Made by a program: the position numbers and the translations under genes. A model generated the notes under the pieces. It made no database searches. It saw only the letters and a list, made by a program, of their open reading frames with translations, and had not been told where the DNA came from. From the NCBI RefSeq assembly GCF_023913755.1, contig NZ_JAMXBJ010000045.1, positions 1-64,000 of the forward strand: a DNA stretch of 64,000 nt. Reading direction: 5' to 3'. This document shows, one piece after another, positions 33,241-42,723 of the stretch; position 1 is the stretch's first letter, and each line of letters opens with the position of its first letter. The DNA is from Pseudarthrobacter cellobiosi. Its GTDB lineage: Bacteria; Actinomycetota; Actinomycetes; Actinomycetales; Micrococcaceae.

Positions 33241-34250
33241 GCCGTCCAGCTTCTCACCACGTGGCGCCAGAGCCAGAAATCCCGGTCGGCCGCCACTGCC
33301 GAACGCACCTGGTCTGTTCCGCGTCCGGGATCGGACTGGCCCTCGAGCCGATAGGACAGCGTGGCCGCGGACCGGGCCCACGTTGCGATGACAAGCAACG
33401 GAAGCAGGGCAGCGTCCACCTCCCGCAGGTCCAGGTGCCCGGCAAGGGGTGCCAGCGCCCACCCGCCGGGGCCGAAAGCCTTTTCAAAGGCCCTGAGCTG
33501 GCTGCCGCGATCGAAAGCCTGTTCGCGTGATTCACTCAGATACTGGAGGTAAAAGACCAGGTCATGCCCGGGAACGCCATCGGTGCGGGCCCGTTCCCAG
33601 TCCACCACCTGCAACCCTCCTTGGGGATTGAGGAAGAGATTGGGATGGCTCAAGTCGCCATGCTCGACGACGGCGGGCAGTTGCGCACCGCGCAGCGGCG
33701 CCAGTATCTCGTGGGTCCGTTCCACCAGCGCAGTGGTCTCGACTTCCTGGGACACGAGACCGTTGAGGGCCTCCAGCGGACGGATAATGGTCCGTTCGTA
33801 CCAGCCGTCATTCTGGGCTGCTGCCTGCGTGCATGGCAAGGCGTCCACAAAAGCAGTGCCCGCGCTGACCGCGCCGGGCAAGTCCGCCGCCACCAGGCGG
33901 GGGTCCAGGGGTGCTCCCGTCACCGCCGTTTCGACCAGCACTGTGTGGGCGCCGACGTCCTGGACGGTCACCACCGTTGGAACGCCGATGGCTGGCCCTT
34001 CCCTCCCGGTGCTGAGCTGCCTCAGGACCTCGGCCTCATGCCGCACGCTGCCGTTCTCGCCCGGTTGCCGGGGCACCTTGACCACAAGACTCGGTTCGCG
34101 GGCTCCAGCCGCGAAAATCAGAGCCACCACATGCCTGGACGTGACGAATCTCGGCGTCAGCAGGACGCTTTCCCAGTGCCTGCCGATCCCGTATTTTTCC
34201 AACCCGAGCTCCTCATAATGCTCCGCCAGGAAACGGTCGACGAAAGTCAT
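33237..34250 (-). CDS. APH-type phosphotransferase (aminoglycoside phosphotransferase family)
   Basis: The 337-residue product has the protein-kinase-like fold of APH/choline kinases: PSLVVKVPRQPGE with a nucleotide-site Lys, catalytic loop VEHGDLSHPNLFL and metal motif LQVVDWERA. Despite the family name it more likely phosphorylates a small sugar or nucleoside in this polysaccharide operon than an antibiotic. It is the last gene of the minus operon, and its start overlaps the fusion protein's stop (ATGA). Confidence 0.8.
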   Translation of the reverse strand: MTFVDRFLAEHYEELGLEKYGIGRHWESVLLTPRFVTSRHVVALIFAAGAREPSLVVKVPRQPGENGSVRHEAEVLRQLSTGREGPAIGVPTVVTVQDVGAHTVLVETAVTGAPLDPRLVAADLPGAVSAGTAFVDALPCTQAAAQNDGWYERTIIRPLEALNGLVSQEVETTALVERTHEILAPLRGAQLPAVVEHGDLSHPNLFLNPQGGLQVVDWERARTDGVPGHDLVFYLQYLSESREQAFDRGSQLRAFEKAFGPGGWALAPLAGHLDLREVDAALLPLLVIATWARSAATLSYRLEGQSDPGRGTDQVRSAVAADRDFWLWRHVVRSWTA

Positions 34251-36154
34251 GACGGCCCCGCGGATGGGCGACGGCCCGTAACGGTACCTTCCGGAACAGC
34301 AAGGTCAAACAGGCCGAGCATCAGTGCCGCGCGGGCGGCGAGAGCCTTGGCTCCACCGAAACGGACATCCTTGTGCAGTGCCAGGGTGTCCCTGATCGCT
34401 GCCGCCGACGTCACCGGAACGATGCGGGCCGTCCGGTCCAGGGACGGCGCATTCCAGTAGACGCTGACGTCCTGGTAGCCATTGCGGACAAACTCTTGCT
34501 TCCAGCCTTTCAGAGTGCGGGGCCCGGATCGCCGGAACAGCGAACGCCGGGCCTCGACACACACCCAGCCGCCGGGTTCCACTGCTGCCGCGGCGGTCCT
34601 GAAGTCCGCCAGATCGGGGGCCCTGAGGAGGACAACTTCGTAGGTACTGCCGTGGTTCCCGTTTAGGTCCGGTGAAAGAACCGCCGCCGAGGGGTCAAGC
34701 AAGTGGAGGGCGGACTCCAGGTCCGGGCCCGTTGAGCCGCCATACCCCACGCTGTAGGTCTGCAGGTCAGGGAGCAGGAACCGCCAATCCAGCAGCCGCC
34801 ACAGATGCAATGACAGTGCGCCTGCTGCTTCCGGGCCGGGCACAGCGGACGAAGCGACGGGCCCGGTGCCGGAATCCGGCCCGGCCCCCAGCGCCGGCGC
34901 GAGCCAGCGCCACACGATTCCGGTCGCCTGGCTGAGGACCCGCTCCGGTGCCTGGGTGGCGTCGATCACGCTGCTGCCCGGCAGCTGGTCAGCAAGGTCC
35001 CGGTAGGCCCGCCGCCAGTCCTCCAGAATTTTGGGGGAATGCTCGCCTTTCCTGTCGAACATGACCTGGCCGGAAACGTCGAGGACCAGCAGCAGGTCAG
35101 GAGGCCGCACCACCGCAAAGGCAACGGCATTCGTGGCCTTCTCCAGGATGCGGCCGAAGGCGCCCTCCAAGGCGGCGTCCGAACCGGGCCTGGGCAGCAG
35201 GGCGTCATAGGGCACGCGGTCCATGAGCACCATCCGGCCCAGCAGGCTGTAGGTCCTGGCCAGCAGGCCGCCGCGGACTACACGGTAGACCTTCTTGGCA
35301 GTGCGTCCTCCCGGAAGCTTCCCGAGCCAGGAGTCCCAGGGGCCCGCGCCCCACATGCCCATGTACACATACTTGGTGGGCAGGGGCACGGCTGCCTGAA
35401 GTCCGCGGAGCAACGTCGTCTTGCCGGCGCCGTCGGGAGCCATCACGCCTACCATGGGCCCACGATCCTGGAGCCGCGCGCCGAGCAGTCGAAGGCCCCT
35501 CTGCTTGGCGGCGACGAGCCGGGGTCCTGACGGGCCGCCGGCCCACCTGGACGTCATCGCAGCGGCAGCGGCCGGCACGTCGTCGTACCTGCCTGTCCGG
35601 ACCAGTTCCAACACAGTCGCGGCTGTGCCCGGCCCCATGCGGCGGTCAACAAAGCGGGCAATGTAATCATGCCCCGAAGCTGTCGTGGCCGCATTCCTGG
35701 CTGCCTCAATCCTCGGCGGCGCGATCTGTCCTTTGTCCAGGAATAAGTGGAGCAAATGCAACCACGCCTGATCCGCCTGCGTCGGGAGCCACAAGGGACC
35801 ACTGCGCGCGCGTCGCCCCAGGCAGCGCCGAGCCAAAGAGGTCCGCCATTGCTGATATTGCCCGAAGGCTATCTCCGAAACGATGTCCAGCTTCACCCAG
35901 GCATCCGCGGTGGCGGAATAGCAGAAATAGAAGCGGTGGCTCCCGTGGCCCGGTGCCAGGACACGGCGGAAGCCGGCGGCTTCAAGCAAACCGTCCAGAG
36001 CCGGCAGCAACTCGCTGGCGACGAGAATATCCACGTCGCCGGAGGGACGGGCCAGGTCATCTTCCCCCCGCAACAGGAGCCACGGTATGCCCGTCCCGTC
36101 GAGGGCGTGAAGTGCGGCGGTGAGGTTAGGTTCAATAACCGGCACCTGTTCCAT
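34247..36154 (-). CDS. Three-domain fusion: nucleotidyltransferase-like, P-loop (thymidylate kinase-like) and methyltransferase-like
   Basis: The 635-residue product has, in order: a nucleotidyltransferase-like domain (WLLLRGEDDLARPSGDVDIL), a P-loop kinase with Walker A (GVMAPDGAGKTTLLRGL) of the thymidylate kinase superfamily near residue 240, and a C-terminal domain about residues 440-600 (PDLADFRTAAAAVEPGGWVCVEA) like a SAM methyltransferase without a clear SAM loop. I start at ATG 36154, 4 bp after the upstream stop; the longer reading to 36376 overlaps the GH16 gene. The APH-like kinase follows with a 4-bp overlap. Role is unknown but clearly linked to the polymer. Confidence 0.7.
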   Translation of the reverse strand: MEQVPVIEPNLTAALHALDGTGIPWLLLRGEDDLARPSGDVDILVASELLPALDGLLEAAGFRRVLAPGHGSHRFYFCYSATADAWVKLDIVSEIAFGQYQQWRTSLARRCLGRRARSGPLWLPTQADQAWLHLLHLFLDKGQIAPPRIEAARNAATTASGHDYIARFVDRRMGPGTAATVLELVRTGRYDDVPAAAAAMTSRWAGGPSGPRLVAAKQRGLRLLGARLQDRGPMVGVMAPDGAGKTTLLRGLQAAVPLPTKYVYMGMWGAGPWDSWLGKLPGGRTAKKVYRVVRGGLLARTYSLLGRMVLMDRVPYDALLPRPGSDAALEGAFGRILEKATNAVAFAVVRPPDLLLVLDVSGQVMFDRKGEHSPKILEDWRRAYRDLADQLPGSSVIDATQAPERVLSQATGIVWRWLAPALGAGPDSGTGPVASSAVPGPEAAGALSLHLWRLLDWRFLLPDLQTYSVGYGGSTGPDLESALHLLDPSAAVLSPDLNGNHGSTYEVVLLRAPDLADFRTAAAAVEPGGWVCVEARRSLFRRSGPRTLKGWKQEFVRNGYQDVSVYWNAPSLDRTARIVPVTSAAAIRDTLALHKDVRFGGAKALAARAALMLGLFDLAVPEGTVTGRRPSAGPS

Positions 36155-36158
36155 GGCA

Positions 36159-37028
36159 TTAGGGCGCGTAGGCATACTGCACCGCCCAATCGATCTGCAG
36201 ATGGCCGGACGTTCTTTCGGAGGGATAGGTGTCATTGGCACGATCCGAAGTCTCAGCCTGCAGAGTCCACCGCATCGGAGTATCGGGAACTCCTGCCGGC
36301 AGTGTCGTCTGATCGATAAGACGGCTGTCAAAGAACCATCGGACCTTCCCCGGTGTCCACTCTGTCGTCGCCACATGCCAATCGCCAGGGCTCGTGGGCG
36401 TCCGAGTACGTGCCGGCGGATCGAACTCCATCGGGCCGTTCGCCAAGGACCCTTTTATCGCCGAGCCGCCGTAGAGGGGTCCGTCGAGGCCACCCTCCGG
36501 CCAGTCAATTTCACCTTCATTCCAGTTATCGCTGACAGGCCACAACAGAAACGCCATTTTGTAGCCGGGCGTGGAGTCGTACCTGAATCTGATGGAGTAT
36601 CGCCCGTAGGTCTGACCGGCATAACCAAACGGAATGACGCTTGCCACCCGCGGGGAACCGGATGCTGTATGGAGAAAATAGTCAAGTGTTCCATCAGTTA
36701 CTGAAAGGACTTCATCCGGCGCGTATGACCCCCTGCCCGAACTGTCGGCGAAGTCGGCGTATCCTCTCATCTCCGCGCCGTAGACTTCGTCCACCGCACC
36801 GCGGCCGGCCGCCGTCGTGAAATCCTGCGCACCCGTTTGCTTCCATCCAGGAAGATCTCCAACGGGCATTTCTGTTGACCTTTCCGTTATCAGGGCTGGA
36901 ATCCAGACTGTCCCCGTACTGAGTGCCGCTGCCGCGGCAATGGCGGCACCGAGAGTTTTTCGGAACCGGGAACGCCTAGCCGGCGGACTTGAATTTGTAG
37001 ATTCTGACCGTATCGTTGCTGAAGACAT
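36159..37028 (-). CDS. GH16-like secreted protein
   Basis: The roughly 289-residue product has an Arg-rich N-terminus and a membrane/signal helix (FRKTLGAAIAAAAALSTGTVW), then a concanavalin-like domain with the GH16 active-site motif NEGEIDWPEGGLDG and PGDWHVATTEWTPGKVRWFFD. The two Glu and the Asp of E-x-D-x-x-E are present. Start is uncertain (37028, 37046 or 37088) because it overlaps the 3' end of the upstream gene by about 50 bp. The domain fits a polymer-modifying hydrolase or transglycosylase exported with the polysaccharide. Confidence 0.75.
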   Translation of the reverse strand: MSSATIRSESTNSSPPARRSRFRKTLGAAIAAAAALSTGTVWIPALITERSTEMPVGDLPGWKQTGAQDFTTAAGRGAVDEVYGAEMRGYADFADSSGRGSYAPDEVLSVTDGTLDYFLHTASGSPRVASVIPFGYAGQTYGRYSIRFRYDSTPGYKMAFLLWPVSDNWNEGEIDWPEGGLDGPLYGGSAIKGSLANGPMEFDPPARTRTPTSPGDWHVATTEWTPGKVRWFFDSRLIDQTTLPAGVPDTPMRWTLQAETSDRANDTYPSERTSGHLQIDWAVQYAYAP

Positions 37029-39243
37029 TCTCGACGCCGACTCCATTCTCAAGCATTCCCTCCAGCTCCGGTAAATATTCGGCCTCAAAGCGCTTCTTTT
37101 CTACGGCCTGAAGTTTTTGTTCGTCAGTAATAATCACGTAGTTATTTTCCGCCCCGCGAAGATGGTCGGCGTATGCACGCAGTCCTTCAACGCTGATATT
37201 TCCGTCGGCCTCCCTGAAGTAGTCGACCAGCGAGGACACACTTCCCCATTTGAGATAGTGCGGATAATTTGATCCGACCAGAAACGGGAAGAAGTACTTC
37301 GTATCAAAAACGATGTCCCCCGCTTTGGTGTTCGCGTCAAGCCATTGGCTCGCGACGACGTCGTCCCTGGGAACGCGGTAATCGGCCTCAGGCTGGAAGT
37401 GCACCACGGTAAACAGCATGGCCATGGCGGCCAGCCCGGCACTCGCACCAATGACCGTCCTGCCGGTCCTGACGGGGCCGGACCAGAACAGCCAGGCAAC
37501 GCCGATGGATAGCCAGGGCAAGGCAAAAAGGAAGACCCTGAAGCGCGCCTCACCGCCGTATGACTGGGCCAGCAGCCCGAGTGCTGGCGCGAAAGCCAGC
37601 CAGGCAACCACCAAGGTGGTACGCACGTGGCCATGCAGCAACCGGCGGACGAAGCCGGCGACGGCCAGCACCCCCGTGGCCAGCGTGAGCACCACAGCAA
37701 GATGCGCCAGGGACTGCCCCGTCAGCACCCAACCTCCGACCACAAGCGGGTCGGTTCGCGGCGGGCGATAACCCGTATTCGCGAACAGGTTGAAGCCGCT
37801 GAAAAGTCCGTATTTTCCCTTGACATAGGCAAGGTTGGGAATAAAGTATGCCAGGGGTATTGCCAGCAAAGCCGGAGCCATCCAACGTGGCCTGAAATAG
37901 CCCGACATAAAGAGCGGGAATAGCCCCAGGACCGCCAGGTAGGGCGTCAACTGGTGGCTTACCACAATCACTGCCTGAATTATCAGAATGGCCACACATG
38001 CAAGTAGTTGCCTCGGAGTACCACGGCGTTCCCAGATGCTGGGCATGATCACGGGGTGCCGCTGCTTCACCCGTTGCACGATCCGCGACCTCCTGATGCG
38101 CATTTCGAAGCCGGCCATCCACTTAAACGGCACGCCCCTCAGGAAAGTCAGTGCGATCAGGCACATGGCGAGGTACAGGGAGTAGGAATAGGACTGCGGG
38201 GCGTAATAGTTCTGGTTCACCCAATTGGCGAGAGTGAATACAATGGTCGCAGTCCAATAAATGCGCGCCCTGTTGGAGATCGTTCGCACAATCGCGAGGA
38301 CAAGAACCGCATCAACCAGCGCAAATCCTGTTTCGGCCCACGCAGCGTAGTCAAGGGCGTTCCGATATCCCATCACTTCGCCCAGGTAGGCGCTGAGCGC
38401 AAAAAAGCCCGGCCACCGGTTATAGATATCGATTGAGGGATCCACATTCCCGGTGGCTGTGATGAAGTTCGTGACGGCGATGTGTTTGTAGGTCCAGGGA
38501 AACCGAGGCACCTCGGCGAGCAGGCCCGCTGTTGAATAGAGGACAACGACGAGACTGGAGACCGAGACGCTCATCAGCAGCGTAGAGAACGTCTTTCGGG
38601 CCACCACTGCGTAAACACACGTGCCCACTACAAGCCCGACGGCGATGTACCAGGCGAGCGGAAACTCGGACAACAGCCCGAAATCGCCCAGCCGGCCATG
38701 TCCGGTAGTGGCCAGCCCAAAGACCCACAGGGGAGCCGCGACAGCGAGGGTCAGCCAAGGCAACACCGCCCTGATCCGGGAGCGCCGCTGGAGCCCCCGT
38801 CCTCCGGTGGCGGTGAGAGCGGGGCCGCCTCGGGCGGCGCCTCGAACAAACGTGCCCGGTAAGTAGGGGCCGGGCTTCAGGACGATGAAGCCCACTGCGG
38901 CAAGGACGACGGCGGCCGCCACCTGTCGCGGATACCAGAAGCCGGTCCACGCCATCGCCAAAGCCAGTGTGGTGTAGAGCGCTGCGCTGGCCGTCAGCGT
39001 CCAGACCAACCGCGCCGCCCGGTCCACGGAGGAAAGTCGAGACAGCAGCACCCACCCCGGCAATGCCAGGCAGACCATGAGCTTAAAGGCAGCCAGGGGC
39101 GCTCCGCCGATGTCCATGAGGATCAGGAAAGCTGCCACGAGTCCGAGTACTGCCAGCCCCGCATCAAAGTACCGCGGATGTTTGGCCGCCGAATTTGCGT
39201 GGGGCAGCACCGGGGAAACATCATCTCGGATTAGCAGAGCCAT
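36976..39243 (-). CDS. Large multi-pass membrane protein (polymerase or GT-C-like)
   Basis: The 755-residue product has about 16 membrane helices and a C-terminal extracytoplasmic-like domain of about 130 residues (DDVVASQWLDANTKAGDIVF, VGVENVFSNDTVRIYKF). The layout resembles GT-C glycosyltransferases of the GT39/83 type or Wzy polymerases. A typical GT-C acidic motif after the first helix is not obvious. It is the best polymerase candidate in the cluster. The ATG has AGGAGG 8 nt upstream. Confidence 0.75.
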   Translation of the reverse strand: MALLIRDDVSPVLPHANSAAKHPRYFDAGLAVLGLVAAFLILMDIGGAPLAAFKLMVCLALPGWVLLSRLSSVDRAARLVWTLTASAALYTTLALAMAWTGFWYPRQVAAAVVLAAVGFIVLKPGPYLPGTFVRGAARGGPALTATGGRGLQRRSRIRAVLPWLTLAVAAPLWVFGLATTGHGRLGDFGLLSEFPLAWYIAVGLVVGTCVYAVVARKTFSTLLMSVSVSSLVVVLYSTAGLLAEVPRFPWTYKHIAVTNFITATGNVDPSIDIYNRWPGFFALSAYLGEVMGYRNALDYAAWAETGFALVDAVLVLAIVRTISNRARIYWTATIVFTLANWVNQNYYAPQSYSYSLYLAMCLIALTFLRGVPFKWMAGFEMRIRRSRIVQRVKQRHPVIMPSIWERRGTPRQLLACVAILIIQAVIVVSHQLTPYLAVLGLFPLFMSGYFRPRWMAPALLAIPLAYFIPNLAYVKGKYGLFSGFNLFANTGYRPPRTDPLVVGGWVLTGQSLAHLAVVLTLATGVLAVAGFVRRLLHGHVRTTLVVAWLAFAPALGLLAQSYGGEARFRVFLFALPWLSIGVAWLFWSGPVRTGRTVIGASAGLAAMAMLFTVVHFQPEADYRVPRDDVVASQWLDANTKAGDIVFDTKYFFPFLVGSNYPHYLKWGSVSSLVDYFREADGNISVEGLRAYADHLRGAENNYVIITDEQKLQAVEKKRFEAEYLPELEGMLENGVGVENVFSNDTVRIYKFKSAG

Positions 39244-39312
39244 CGGCGCAACCTCCTGGGTTGGTGTGAGTGAATGTCCAGCGTGATTCCCATGAACAGC
39301 CGAAGCGGCTAT

Positions 39313-40620
39313 TTACAACGTCTTGGCAGCCCCTGCCCAGCGTTCAAGCAGATAGTTGAGCGGACCGCGTGCCAGCGAGTGCAGCTCAAGCCGTAAAACC
39401 TGGGCGCGCTGCTCGTCCCAGAAATCATGGCCTTGGCTGGGCCCGGTTGTCGGCTGTTGTGGTGCACCCGTGCTTTGCAGGAAACTCCAGACGACGCCCG
39501 GAGTGCGGGCCAGCGCGAGCCGGGCCGTGTGGGGGTTCAGGAGGATCTTCGTGAGCCATGCACCCAGACCGCTGCCGTAGCCGCGGGCCTGGGCGCTCAA
39601 GTCGTCCAGGCCATCACGATGGCGATGCCACACAATTGCGGACGGCTGAACCACCAGGCTGTAGCCCTCGATAATCACCCGGGTGAACATGTCTATGTCT
39701 TCACCGCCGCCGGTGCGCGTTCCGACCCCCAAAGCGTTGTCGAAGCCGCCAAGGCTCAATGCCGTACGGCGATCCAGCGCGAAATTCGCTCCGGTTCCGA
39801 AAGCGCCCGGACAGAACGGAAACTTCGGAAGCTCCTGGGGCGGATCGGCGAAAGAGTAGACCTTCGGCGCCACGCTCTTGGACCAGCTGACGCGGTCATC
39901 GAAGTATCCCTGGGCCGGTGAACGCAGCTCCCCTGCCGGCACGAGTCCCGTGACGCAGGCCGTGCCGGGCATACGTTCGAAACCGGTGGCAATTTCCCGC
40001 AGCCACGCCTCATCGACAACAACATCGTCATCGGTGTAGGCCACGATGTCGCCCTGTGCGTGGCGGAGGCCTGTATTCCGCGCCTGGGAGAGTCCCGGGA
40101 CGGGCTGGGTGATGAGCCTGATCCGAGGGTCGTCAAACTCGTCGCGCACCATGTCGGCGGTTTCGGCCGTTCGTGGCGCGTTGTCCACCACGAGGACATC
40201 GAAATTGGGGTAGTCGAGCTTAAGGATGGCAGTCAGCGCTCCCCTGAGCAGTGCGGATCGGTCACGCGTGCAGACGATAACGGTGACGGACGGTATTGCG
40301 GCCCCGGCGGTCATCGGCACAACCGCCGGAAGGCCAGCGGCAGCCTCTTCCAGAGCGTCCCGCTGGACCATTCCCCCTGGTGCCTCTACATCGACGAAGC
40401 CACGAACCGCTGTCCCTTGGCGCACCAACAACCGTGCGCGGTCGTAGCCCGCATGACTGAGCAGCTGCAATTGCGTGTGATTGGCGAGGCATTCCAGATC
40501 AACGGCACCGATCCAGCGGGCTCCCGACCACTCCGGCGGGACGGCACTCTCCATGGCCGGTGCCAGCTCAAAAGCAGCCCGCTCCTCTACAGGTAGGAGC
40601 TCATCGACACGTTCGCTCAC
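39313..40620 (-). CDS. Glycosyltransferase family 2
   Basis: The 435-residue product has an N-terminal extension of about 105 residues, then a GT-A domain: SVTVIVCTRDRSALLRGAL, VLVVDNAPRTAETAD, the DxD-type AYTDDDVVVDEAWLR and a later GGGEDIDMFTR and HRHRDG. It transfers a sugar from a nucleotide donor. The GTG start has GGAGG 5 nt upstream and overlaps the upstream stop by 4 bp (GTGA). The N-terminal extension (WIGAVDLECLANH) may bind a partner. Confidence 0.88.
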   Translation of the reverse strand: MSERVDELLPVEERAAFELAPAMESAVPPEWSGARWIGAVDLECLANHTQLQLLSHAGYDRARLLVRQGTAVRGFVDVEAPGGMVQRDALEEAAAGLPAVVPMTAGAAIPSVTVIVCTRDRSALLRGALTAILKLDYPNFDVLVVDNAPRTAETADMVRDEFDDPRIRLITQPVPGLSQARNTGLRHAQGDIVAYTDDDVVVDEAWLREIATGFERMPGTACVTGLVPAGELRSPAQGYFDDRVSWSKSVAPKVYSFADPPQELPKFPFCPGAFGTGANFALDRRTALSLGGFDNALGVGTRTGGGEDIDMFTRVIIEGYSLVVQPSAIVWHRHRDGLDDLSAQARGYGSGLGAWLTKILLNPHTARLALARTPGVVWSFLQSTGAPQQPTTGPSQGHDFWDEQRAQVLRLELHSLARGPLNYLLERWAGAAKTL

Positions 40621-41615
40621 TGGACCTCCCTCCACGGTGCGCCCGCAAGGGCGGTCCCGGACAGCGGGCGGCCCTCGACGTGGGCTATCCGGCGTCCGCG
40701 TATGTACCCGGCGGCCGTGCATGCCAGGACTGCAATGACGACTCCCGCCCGACCCAGCCCCTGTGGGTTGTCGCCCCGGCCCCAATCGCGCACTCCCGCA
40801 AAAACGGCCCGTGGCAGGACGCTGCGCACGTACCGCCGTTCCGGGCCCAGAGCCCGTTTATGGCCTACCACCCGGCTGACCTGGGCTTTGGAGATACCTT
40901 CGGACCAGGAACGCGACAGCATGTAGCGCAATGTCCCTCTTTCCGCCGGAACGTGGTGGCGTACCAAAGCCGCGGGTTCGTAAACGATCCGCGATCCGGG
41001 TGAGCCCATCCTTGAGCGGATGCAGATCTCGGTCTCCTCGCAGCCAAGGGGCAAGGTGCCCTGGCGTCCCAGCGAAAGGTTGAAGCCGCCAACCTGACGG
41101 AGGGCTTCAAGCCGGAAGGACATGTTGGCGCCAATGACATTCCGGACCTCGGAGGCCACCTTGGGCATTCCGCGGTGACTGCACCCAACGATCCAGTCGA
41201 GTTCTTCACCGAAGTAGCCCGGACGGCCCGTTTCCCACACCGGTTCCACGCGCCCGCCGACGGCCAGCACGTCAGGGTCGTCGTAAAGGGCAAGCAGCCG
41301 TTCAAGCCAGTCCGGGGCTGCCTCGGCGTCGTCGTCGAGGAAGGCCACAATGTCAGAGTCGGCCAGGCCGACGCCAGTGTTGCGTGCTCCGGACAGCCCG
41401 CGTGGACCGCTGCTCTCGACCACCGTCACGTCATCAACAATTTCGGTGAGCCGCTCGTAGAGGTCCTCGTTATGGTCAATCACCACCAGGACCTCCTGGG
41501 GTGCAATTGATTGGGCCCGGACGGACTCTATGACGTCCAGCAACCGGTCCCAACGCCTTTCGGTGTAAGCACAAATGACGATCGACACGCTGGGACGTGC
41601 AGCACGATCCAGCAT
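40617..41615 (-). CDS. Glycosyltransferase family 2
   Basis: The 332-residue product is a GT-A enzyme: SVSIVICAYTERRWDRLLD, EVLVVIDHNEDLY, DIVAFLDDDAEAAPDWLE (metal site) and GCEETEICIRS (catalytic region). A C-terminal hydrophobic helix (RAGVVIAVLACTAAGYI) may attach it to the membrane. The ATG at 41615 has GAGGAG 7 nt upstream and lies 1 bp after the previous stop. Confidence 0.88.
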   Translation of the reverse strand: MLDRAARPSVSIVICAYTERRWDRLLDVIESVRAQSIAPQEVLVVIDHNEDLYERLTEIVDDVTVVESSGPRGLSGARNTGVGLADSDIVAFLDDDAEAAPDWLERLLALYDDPDVLAVGGRVEPVWETGRPGYFGEELDWIVGCSHRGMPKVASEVRNVIGANMSFRLEALRQVGGFNLSLGRQGTLPLGCEETEICIRSRMGSPGSRIVYEPAALVRHHVPAERGTLRYMLSRSWSEGISKAQVSRVVGHKRALGPERRYVRSVLPRAVFAGVRDWGRGDNPQGLGRAGVVIAVLACTAAGYIRGRRIAHVEGRPLSGTALAGAPWREVQ

Positions 41616-41616
41616 G

Positions 41617-42432
41617 CTACGCTCCTCGAACCAGGGAGAGAACCGTCTGGGGATCCGTAGGCGTCCGCGGGACGCTGACGTTTGCGTAGGCATACTTCAC
41701 CCGGCGGAGCGCTTCGGGCCTGGCGCCGGCGGTGGGCGCCTCCCACATGGTGCATTCGCGCGCGAGCGTTCCCAGAACCCTCCACCCGTCACGGAACGTC
41801 TGCAGATTCGAGGCGCCGGAGATGCGATCCAGCTCCAGGCTGGGGACTTCAGCAATCCGCAGACCGGCCTTGGCCGCCCGGACAATCAGCTCGGTCTCAA
41901 TTTCAAAGCCGTCCGATTCCAGCTGCAGGATCTCCAGGCATTCCCGTCGAAACGCTATATATCCATAGCAAAGGTCGGAGTAGTTGCTGTGCAGGACCGC
42001 GTTGGCCAACCCGGTCAGCGCGCGGTTGCCGGCCTTCCGCAGGCGGGTGAGGTCTTCGGATCCTCCCCCGGTGACGTGGCGTGAGCCCTTGACGAAGTCG
42101 TAATCGTGCTGAAGCGGGGAAACGAACCAACCAATCTCTTGGGGATCCATGCTGCCGTCCGCGTCCAGCATGACGATGATGTCTCCCGAGGCTGCCGCAA
42201 ACCCGGAGCGAAGGGCCACGCCCTTTCCCTTGCGTTGCTCATTGACGATGACCAGGTTGTCGCGGATTGCTTGGGCTACGCCCACTGTGTTGTCGGTGGA
42301 ACGGCCATCGACGATGACCACTTCGTCAACGTACGAGGGCATCCTGCGAAGAACCCACGGAATATTTTTCGCTTCGTTCAAGGTTGGAATGACGACGCTT
42401 ACTGAGGCCCTGGTGGCTTCGACGGCTGGCAT
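41617..42432 (-). CDS. Glycosyltransferase family 2 (polyprenol-phosphate sugar transferase-like)
   Basis: The 271-residue product resembles dolichol-phosphate mannosyltransferases: SVVIPTLNEAKNIPWVL, EVVIVDGRSTDNTV, IIVMLDADGSMDPQEI with the DxD site, and FRRECLEILQLESDGFEIETEL. It would load a sugar on a lipid or start the chain. It is the first gene of the minus-strand operon. I prefer the ATG at 42432; the GTG at 42480 adds 16 residues without family support. Confidence 0.85.
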   Translation of the reverse strand: MPAVEATRASVSVVIPTLNEAKNIPWVLRRMPSYVDEVVIVDGRSTDNTVGVAQAIRDNLVIVNEQRKGKGVALRSGFAAASGDIIVMLDADGSMDPQEIGWFVSPLQHDYDFVKGSRHVTGGGSEDLTRLRKAGNRALTGLANAVLHSNYSDLCYGYIAFRRECLEILQLESDGFEIETELIVRAAKAGLRIAEVPSLELDRISGASNLQTFRDGWRVLGTLARECTMWEAPTAGARPEALRRVKYAYANVSVPRTPTDPQTVLSLVRGA

Positions 42433-42508
42433 CGTAAATGTAATTGGGAGCTGGATGGAAATGGACAAATACCTCACCACTTCATGACGTTTGCGGATTT
42501 AGTTCAAC

Positions 42509-42538
42509 GCCGCGCTCGACGGGGAAATCGAGCGCGGC
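42509..42538. terminator. Hairpin in the divergent intergenic region
   Basis: GCCGCGCTCGA (42509-42519) pairs perfectly with 42528-42538 over CGGGGAAA. It is in the 460-bp gap between the minus operon and the PKD gene. Because both genes point away from it, it would not terminate either; it may be a regulatory structure or debris. Confidence 0.5.
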
Positions 42539-42723
42539 ACTAGCGCTTTATCCGGTCATGGGTCTGGTCTCTGGCCCCAGCTCTCATTTAGCCTTCGACT
42601 CTGGCCGTAAGGAAGAGCCTATTGGGGGCGTGATGAGGCTGTCACCAGTAGTAGGTACTCACTTTTGAGGGGGCGGATCACCGTCTGCTTTCCAAGTACG
42701 GGGGTTTTCCGTCGGTCCAAATA

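Noticed and set aside
33237..34250. Antibiotic-resistance aminoglycoside phosphotransferase
   Set aside because: The fold is APH-like, but the operon is for polysaccharide and no resistance subfamily motif is evident.
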